Source: Dysidea avara (taxonomy: Eukaryota; Porifera; Demospongiae; Dictyoceratida; Dysideidae). From it: 64,000 nt of DNA. Under the pieces are notes generated by a model, which saw nothing but the letters and a program-made list of their open reading frames with translations, did no database searches and was not told the origin of the DNA. A program made the position numbers and the translations under genes. The stretch is taken from NCBI RefSeq assembly GCF_963678975.1, contig NC_089274.1, positions 1,166,001-1,230,000 on the forward strand, written 5' to 3'. Of the stretch, positions 56,873-64,000 are shown piece after piece; position 1 is the first letter of the stretch, and every line of letters begins with the position of its first letter.

Positions 56873-59800
56873 CTATGAAGGATGAAACATATGTACTATA
56901 AACAGTCAGTATACAAGCAAATACTGTGGTGCAGGGCTACTAATGCTCAGCAATTCACTCTCAATAATATGTGAACTGTACCAACCTTCGGTAACAACTA
57001 GGGGTCAAATGTAATGGTAAGCTAGTGCCAAATTACACTCTTTGGTGCACAGTCATGGCACACAACACACAAATGAAATAATTTCCAGTCATTTGATCAC
57101 CTTGCCAAGGTCACTGAAAACACACACACCTACAGAAGTCTAACTTCAGAAAGTAGATTCAATAAGGTTTGAGTGCAAAAATTGCTAGTGAGATATTGTG
57201 TTAAATTTTGTTTTGTCCCATAACAGTTGTTTTCAAATTCTGTGTTACATAAAGTATACAAAATCCCAGCATTAATTTACGTTCTATTACTATTGATACA
57301 TTTTAGTAGTAAATGTGACTGGATACAACAACAATGTGTGCAGTAAGACTAGTATAGGAAAATAAATTATAGGCAATTACAAAAATAGTTGTAACTCATG
57401 AAAGCAATGATATACAGATTTGAAACTTACACCACTGTATTCGCCATGAATTGGGAAATCCATTACTGGGTAAATTTTTCTTTACCACAGACAAAATCAG
57501 TGAAGAAAGAACAATCATGTACTATCACTTCAACATGACGTAAACAGAGTTGGGGGTTACTAAACTGCTTAGTTACTTTTACAAAAGTAACTGTAACTGT
57601 ACATAGGATAAAAGTAATGAGTAACTAGTTACATTTCAACTTGTTGGTTTACTGCAATGAAACAAAGATTTTCAAACTCCTCTTGAATAGGCGCTATCCA
57701 AGTTTTTACCACTAGTCCCTTTCTTCACAAAAATATAAGCATTAAAGCTTTTAAGAAAACTTTTTAATAATACGTATGTATTTCACTCACGTAAACATGT
57801 TTAAAATCAGAAGAGATACAACATGTGTGCACTGCTTAGTTTAATTGCATAACTGGTATTTGGAATTTCCCATGAGTGAGTCTCAATAGTCGTAAAACAA
57901 GACCAGCAAACATTGAAGTTCACAAGAGCTCAGTAGATCTTTAGATAGTGCTTTATATAAACTTCAAGAAAATGTACTTTGTTTTGAAAGAGCTCCTCTT
58001 AAGCACGCGAAAGAGTACTTTACGATATTTCACCAAGAAATTTGGGAACCCTTACAAAACAAAGTTCATAGTTTTGAAATTTATGCAAAGTACTATTCTA
58101 ATATCCACAAAACCCCAGTGAACCTCATTGTTGGCTGATTTCGTACTGTGATTATTGAGACTCACATGACAGTAATAGTCAATAAATCAAGCAGCGTGCA
58201 ATGCGTGTCCTACTGTACCTCCTCTGCTGTAAAATTAAGCATGTGCAATTACGTCGGGTTTTGCAGATCCAGTTATAAAATAATGTGGTTATCCTGCAGC
58301 AGTCAATCCGTTGTGTACAGATTAACATGTAAATACATGAGGAGGAATTAACACTGTATAATGAACAACTTACTGAGTATCCTGGTACATTGTCTTGATA
58401 AGTGAAGATGGTTACTAATCCTTTCCTCTTGTCTCGGCCACACAGCCAAGTTTGAGTACAGCCAGAAATGTCAGAACTAGTGGTACTGTTTATGCCACTA
58501 TCTCTTGACAAAGTGTGGGCCTCATCCATAGCACCAACTCTTCTATACATCTCTCCCATGCCATCTCTTCCAGTTCGTGGTTGAATCAGCGATGTCTCGA
58601 TACCTTCACTTGCAACAGAGGCACTACTCATCAATGATACACTGAGAGAACCTTGACCAATTGCCTGAGAAGCTAACAACTCAAAAGCAGTGTCACTGTG
58701 GCTGAAATGATTGTCCTCAAAAGAAGGGTCAATACGGCCTACACATGTAGTAGAAATGGCAGTGACCTCAACAAGGTTGCTATCAACACGTAAACTGTCA
58801 AACTCAATAGTCTCTGCCCACTGAACAACTTGAGACATGTTTGGACGATTGTTAGGCTCATGTTCCCAACACAACTGCATCATATCTTGTACTAGAACTG
58901 GTGACCGAGCTTCCTACAAGACAAATGTTTCTGCAATAATATTACTAGATGTAGCACAAAGTAAATTATTATTATTATTTGTTAATTGGTACAAGGAAGG
59001 TCTTATAAAACCAATCTCAAATACATCTAAATAAAATCAAACTGGTGGTCATACAAAAATACGTCCAATTTAGTCTTAAAGATCAGTACATTAGGTGCAG
59101 ATACAATTTCGTGGGATATGGTGTTCCAATCATTGATGATTCTCTGTGAAAAACTATGACCTCTAATAGCAGTGTTGAAGTGATTTTTGTAAAGTTTGAG
59201 TCCATTTGATCGGGTGGGGTTGGTATTAAAAGTAAAAAAAATAGCCTTTGTCCACAGATACTAAATTGTTCAGGATTTTGTAAGTCATAATCAGATCCAT
59301 TCTGGTTTGACGGTAAAGTAAGCTGGGTAGATTAAATTCTTGGAGTCTTTCAGAGTATGTCAAATTATAGAAGGAGGGTATAAGTTTTGTGGCTCTTCTT
59401 TGAACTGCTTCTAGTTTACAGATGTTTTTCATAAGATGAGGGTTCCAGGCAGTTGACGCATAGTCCAAAATTGGGCGAACAAGAGTAACGTATAATAATC
59501 TTATTGTGTTGGCATCCCTGGAGGCAAAGGTATGTTTAATAATTCCCAATACCCTGTTAGCTTTCATTACAATTTGATTAACATGAGATGTAAACCTCAA
59601 ATCGTTATCAAATACTATACCCAGATCTTTTCCCTCCACAACCATGGAGATCATATTTGCTTCATTTTCAGAGGGGAAATAATACTCTGTGTTTGATGAA
59701 GAATGTACAATTGTGCTGTAGTGACATTTAGGAAGGTTAAGAAAGGATAGCCATGTGTCACACCATTGCAAAGCGCAATCAATGTCTTCTTGCAGAATGG

Positions 59801-62571
59801 AAGAATCTTCAGATGAGCAGATGGGGCGATAAAGTTTTGTGTTGTCAGCAAAGATACCCAAATAGCTCTGTATACAGTCAGGTAGGTCGTTGACATATGT
59901 AATAAATAAGATGGGACCGAGCATACTACCCTGTGGGACACCACTAGTGACAGTAGACCACTCGGAGAGTGCTCCACGAAAAGAGCAAGTGATGGGTCCC
60001 TACGGCAGAAGGCATAGTGGAGGTGGCTAGGTATTTGTGTACTAACAGTGAGTAGTAAACTCATAGGTACAAACACTGGAGCATGTAGCTTCATTTAGCA
60101 GAACACTTGATAAATAAACATTTGGGTATTCTCATCAAAATGGCTGGTATAGACATGCTTTACAATACACGCATGTAAAATAATTACCTTATCAGTGAGT
60201 CGAGGTCTCCTACCATCACGAACAGCTTTATGAAGGATAGCTGGATCCTTACGAGGTAGTTCATCATAAGGTGGTCTCATTGTGAGCAGCTCATATATGG
60301 TCATTCCAAATGCAAACACATCCACCTACAATGTAACAAGAGTGATCAAACATGTCAACGTGTACATACTGTGATATGTTTTACTAACCACACACACATG
60401 TATGTATGTTAGTAAGATCATTCAAGCACACATTATAAAATATACCACTGTACCACACCGTGTGACAGACACACATACTGTCACTAGTTTATACCACTGT
60501 ACCACATCGTGTGACAGACACACATACTGTCACTAGTTTATACCACTGTACCACATCGGATGACAGACACACATACTGTCACTAGTTTATATATACCACT
60601 GTACCACACCGTGTGACAGACACACATACTGTCACTAGTTTATATATACCACTGTACCACACCATGTGACAGACACACATACTGTCACTAGTTTATACCA
60701 CTGTACCACATCGTGTGACAGACACACATACTGTCACTGGTTTATACCACTGTACCACATCGTGTGACAGACACACATACTGTCACTAGTTTATACCACT
60801 GTACCACATTGTGTGACAGACACACATACTGTCACTAGTTTATACCACTGTACCACATCGTGTGACAGACACACATACTGTCACTAGTTTATACCACTGT
60901 ACCACATCGTGTGACAGACACACATACTGTCACTAGTTTATACCACCATACCAGACACATTTCATCGTGTGACAGACACACATACTGTCACTAGTTTATA
61001 CACACTACACACTTTGTCAGGAGCAATCTCTTGTCCCTGATGAGAGAACAGTTCAGGTGCCATGTATCCAGGAGTTCCAGTAGGATTATTGGCCATGATG
61101 CCATGTACAGTGGAGATCCTACTGGTACCATAATCAGCTATCTTCACCAACACTTCAGTGGCATGCTCCAGTATATCTTGTCGACTACTCAACTGTAGTG
61201 GAAACTCCCAGACCAACACATTTGGTGACTTGATGTCCAGGTGAGCAATTTGATGTCTGTGTAGGTACTCCAGTCCTGATGATATCTAACATGTTAATAA
61301 CACATTAAACGTGCACTTGAATAAGACAGTAACACAATAGCAATGCTATACCTGACAAATAGTGGTCTTCAATGTGATGGGCTCCAGTAATCTCTTGGCA
61401 TTCCTGTATCGCTTCAGTACATCCCTGAGGCTACGTTTGGATGCCAGTTCCAACATCAGACAGATCATGGATGTGGTTCCCTGGATGATGGGGGTAGTAC
61501 GTACTCCACACAATCTGGTTAGATTGTCATGGTTAAGTTTGGAGAGGATTGACACCTCCTGACGCACATCATGGTAAGACTGTGGTATCAGGTGATCAGA
61601 ACTAGCTGACTGTAACACTTCTTTGAGGCTGGAGTTTTGTAGCTTGCGATCAGCTTCTGGTAGTAACACCTTGATGGCTACTGGCTCCTTGTCACAATCC
61701 TACACAATCATAAAAGTATCATCTACAGCTTTCATGATTCCTTAACATAGAAATTCCAAATGCATTGGTACCATGATAAAGAGAACAAAAACTGAATGCA
61801 TCCATCAACGCATCCTGGTTAAATCACTTCATACTGGAACTTCACCTATTTGGACACTACCAATTATTGTGAATAGGCTCTCTCTCTCTCAAAAGCTTAC
61901 TGTACAGTTTGATGCTACAATATTTTAATTTAGAACTGAAATAATGTTCAAACAAATCAGTCACTGACTCTAAAAAGCACTACACTGGACAGCAAGATAT
62001 AAGAAGTTAAATAGTTATTTGTGGTTTTTGCTCCACTTACATTTACTAGAGCCTCAATTTATCCAGATCCATTATCCACTAGTGTAATTTAACAACATTT
62101 ATGTGTCACTAAAAAATCATTACATCTTAAATAAGAGTCAAAACAAATAAAAATTCTTGTTTTGAATTGTCTTGAACATGAGCAATACATAGCAGCTGTT
62201 TTGTTACAATCTCATGCAGTGCATGTATTACTTCATTGATCTTTAGCACATGTGTTACACACTACACTTAACTCATCACCTCATGTCCTAGCTCTCCTTT
62301 CAACACTACTCCAAATCCTCCTTTACCAAGCTCATGCTCTGTGTCAATCCAGAGAGGTTCCTGGTGATAGCTGGTGTAGTCCCCAAGATCTCTAAAATAC
62401 TAAGGACACAACACATAGCACTAATTTACTACATTAAATTTGACTAGCATATATAAACGTGTTGTGATCTACACTCTATAAAATCACATGCACACAATAA
62501 GATAACTATTTTTGAACCAGGCGCGTGCCTACTGTGGGAACGCGCCTGGTCTACTGAAATTGTGTTTGTAA

Positions 62572-62643
<72 letters not shown>

Positions 62644-64000
62644 TGTGTACCTACTATGTGCCTATCTACCTATCTATGGTTTGTCCACATGTACCCACGT
62701 GAGCAAAATCGTTAATAAAAGCAGCTTGCATGTAAAAAAACATCGTGAAGTCTGAAGCCACAGTAATTTTTTTCGGACTATACCTCAGATCACAACACAT
62801 ATAGAAAATGACAAACCTACCAACTCTGGGGCTAGTTGCTCAATATTGAATGATGCATGGGCATCACACCAGAGAGATTTCCTCTTGATGGCAGGTATAA
62901 TAATTGTGTCATAGCCCCAACAATACACTGTACTATCACCCCTCATGAGTGAGAAGGATGGTATAACCTGTTCTAATCCAGGTTGTTGTCCATCATTGGT
63001 AGAGCTGCTCTTACAACAACAACAACACTTCCAACATGGTACAAAACAGGGAACTTGTCCTTCAATAGTATCACCAACAAACATGCCAGGAAACCAGTCA
63101 GTGGCCAGTGAGGTGATGTGCTTTATAATCTCAACCATTATGGAGGTAGCATCCCCAGCAACATCTGGTGGAGTATCCTGGTCATTGTTTGGTGTACCAG
63201 AATTTCTTGCTACAGTAATCCAACCAGGAACATTGACACATGCTTCAATTCTGAAAGAACAATTCTCTGCTGTTGTCACATCTTCACTGGGATCAGTTTT
63301 GTTTACAGCCTCCTTCACCTCCAGAAGTAGCGTCTCCTTGTAGGCCAAAGCTAGACCACTCTTCCACAACCTCCATGGTAGAAAGGCATCGTCCTTAGAA
63401 GACTGATAGCCAGGAGACTCCATCAATAGTACAGCAAACAATGACTTGAGTGTCTTGTTGATACTGTGGTTAGTAGTGAGCCTGCAAACTAGACGAGGCC
63501 AGAATCCGTTAGGAATGAATTCTGTAAACCAAAACTTCCAGAGTGGAGGATAAGCAATAAACTTATCAACATCACTGACTTGCCTATTACTAATGTTAAC
63601 TGTTGGCAATGAAGTCGGAGGATCAGGAGACAAAAGGGAGGGAACTAGGAGAAGATGATTCTCTAATCGTAGAGCTATGTCAAACTTGCTCAGTAGATTT
63701 ATGCATTCATCCTTCAGATCCTCAAGCAATCTTGACCGAGACACCAGCTCATTAATCTCCACAAATCCTACATAGAGAGAACAACATCATATAACAGGTC
63801 TCTCTAGTTACTATAGGATACACTATACAGTCCTAACTATAGGATAACAGTTAAAATTATCTGTGTATAATTTATATAACAGTAGTTCTAGCCAATCACA
63901 ACATACCATTATTTACAAGTGACTCCTCTCCAGCACGAGGAACTCTGATCACACTAGACATCATGTCACACAACCATTGAGGGTCAAGGAAGTAAACATT
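55831..64000 (-). CDS. Roco (LRRK-like) protein kinase: COR, kinase, WD40-like C-terminus (5' part outside window)
   Basis: Exons in order on the minus strand: 63907 to beyond 64000, 62821-63767, 62280-62400, 61352-61699, 61013-61285, 60188-60325, 58374-58913, 56257-56872 and 55831-56202 (approximate stop). Every join is GT-AG with matching phase. COR text begins VYFLDPQWLCDMM. The kinase has a Gly loop GKGGFGVV, VAIKVLLPEA with the ATP-binding Lys, HLDIKSPNVLV as catalytic loop, ADYGTSR in place of DFG and MAPELF. After the kinase comes a Ser/Thr-rich linker and then a WD40-like domain. The ROC GTPase and upstream repeats must lie beyond 64000. Closest known architecture: LRRK1/LRRK2, cytosolic kinases regulated by their GTPase. 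Confidence 0.85.
56873..58373 (-). other. 1.5-kb intron of the Roco gene
   Basis: No exon recognised. A GAGTTGGGGGTTACT motif with TAACTGTAACTGTA text near 57548-57610 resembles the left end of a hAT MITE, but no right end was found. Confidence 0.5.
58374..58913 (-). CDS. Kinase C-lobe end and linker exon of the Roco gene
   Basis: Begins EARSPVLVQDMMQLCWEHEP with the conserved Cys-Trp and NNRPNMSQVV of the last kinase helices, then a low-complexity Ser/Thr-rich linker with DSGINSTTSSD. It ends at a donor after VPGYS. Confidence 0.8.
58965..60050 (-). pseudogene. 5'-truncated non-LTR retrotransposon in a Roco intron
   Basis: Minus-strand frame 59924-59226 reads MLGPILFITYVNDLPD and then GIFADNTKLYRP, VFDNDLRFTSHVNQIVMKAN and LEAVQRRATKL, a Jockey/CR1-like reverse transcriptase. 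Upstream, SEWSTVTSGVPQGS extends the palm to about 60010. The catalytic FADD is FADN, so the enzyme is probably dead. The 3' end carries an AAT-type repeat (58967-58980), as CR1-like elements do. Confidence 0.85.
60188..61699 (-). CDS. Kinase-core exons of the Roco gene
   Basis: Three exons. 61352-61699 carries VAIKVLLPEA and helix C text (VRQEVSILSKLNHDNL). 61013-61285 carries LEYLHRHQIAHLDIKSPNVL, VKIADYGTSR, GTPGYMAPELF and ends at DK. 60188-60325 carries VDVFAFGMTIYELLTMRPPY. HLD replaces the canonical HRD, and DYG replaces DFG as in LRRK2. The 862-bp intron between the last two is mostly minisatellite. Confidence 0.85.
60441..61000. repeat. Minisatellite, 49-53 bp unit, about 11 copies
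   Basis: The unit reads CCACTGTACCACATCGTGTG, then ACAGACACACATACTGTCAC, then TAGTTTATA. Some units have an extra TATA. Copies are nearly identical, with CACACC/CACATC variants. The last copy ends 13 bp from the splice donor of exon 61013-61285. Confidence 0.95.
61700..62279 (-). other. Intron of the Roco gene
   Basis: 580 bp between the N-lobe exons, AT-rich, with a short CTCTCTCTCTC run at about 61880. Nothing else seen. Confidence 0.6.
62280..62400 (-). CDS. Glycine-rich-loop exon of the Roco kinase
   Basis: Reads YFRDLGDYTSYHQEPLWIDT and then ELGKGGFGVVLKGELGHE. It joins LAPEL from the COR exon and DCDKEPVAIK of the next exon in phase. Confidence 0.8.
62516..62550. repeat. GC-rich hairpin
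   Basis: ACCAGGCGCGT and its inverse ACGCGCCTGGT with a 13-bp loop, in a Roco intron just before the GT repeat. Confidence 0.7.
62574..62642. repeat. (GT)n followed by (TCTG)n microsatellite
   Basis: About 40 bp of GT dinucleotides followed by about 28 bp of TCTG, in the intron between the COR exon and the Gly-loop exon. Confidence 0.95.
62821..64000 (-). CDS. COR-domain exons of the Roco kinase
   Basis: Exon 63907-64000 (continues outside) reads YFLDPQWLCDMMSSVIRVPR, and exon 62821-63767 continues FVEINELVSRSRLLEDLKDE. Typical COR features include LLSKFDIALRLENHLLLVPS and WPRLVCRL. A run CWKCCCCCK occurs at about 63010-63040 in the C-terminal half. In Roco proteins the COR domain dimerises and links GTPase and kinase. 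Confidence 0.85.

Noticed and set aside
57548..57610. Complete hAT MITE in the Roco intron
   Set aside because: A left-end-like GAGTTGGGGGTTACT is present but neither an inverse right end nor a TSD was found.
60441..61000. CRISPR-like array
   Set aside because: Adjacent copies lack spacers; this is an intronic minisatellite.

Overview
The window is eukaryotic and almost certainly from an early-branching metazoan; a demosponge fits best. The evidence is AT-rich DNA, multi-exon genes with very short introns (about 35-55 nt) beside a few very long transposon-filled ones, a Death-NACHT-LRR receptor, a Roco (LRRK-like) kinase, and a dense load of DNA transposons and MITEs. The species assignment is inference.

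Left third (1-17.5 kb): two genes are arranged head to head about 165 bp apart. On the minus strand (47-6489, 3' end outside the window) at least 17 exons encode a P-loop ATPase followed by a Ulp1/SENP-type SUMO protease domain with every catalytic residue present. On the plus strand (6654-17536) eight exons encode a KDZ-family (Kyakuja-Dileera-Zisupton) transposase with cysteine-cluster domains. Each carries at least one in-frame stop, so this copy is decaying. The pair looks like one large two-gene mobile element and is the most interesting object here. A complete 3.35-kb hAT element with terminal inverted repeats (TIRs) lies in the last KDZ intron, and MITEs fill the 3.5-kb second intron.

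Middle (17.5-39 kb) is a gene-poor transposon graveyard: an 80-84 bp satellite array (19.0-20.7 kb) with a TA-flanked MITE inside it, two copies of a MITE with 9-10 bp target site duplications (TSDs), a hAT-type MITE with a perfect 8-bp TSD, non-LTR and Gypsy remnants, and a 3.55-kb element with TIRs of about 0.78 kb that splits a Gypsy gag. One arm of that element has itself been hit by a pogo/Tigger-like MITE.

Right part (39-64 kb) carries the two host genes. An NLR gene (plus strand, 39214-51815) has its Death-domain exons separated from the NACHT-LRR exon by a 7.4-kb intron holding Copia remnants, several MITEs and about 70 units of CCTG; its LRR region is broken by one missing base in a G run. 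Convergent to it, a Roco/LRRK-like kinase (minus strand, 55.8 kb to beyond 64 kb) shows COR, kinase (HLD and DYG variants) and a WD40-like C-terminus, with a minisatellite and a non-LTR insertion in its introns. A decayed copy of one of its kinase exons lies between the two genes at 53.4 kb. Death-NACHT-LRR and Roco families both act in cell-stress or innate signalling elsewhere, but nothing in the sequence shows that these two work together.
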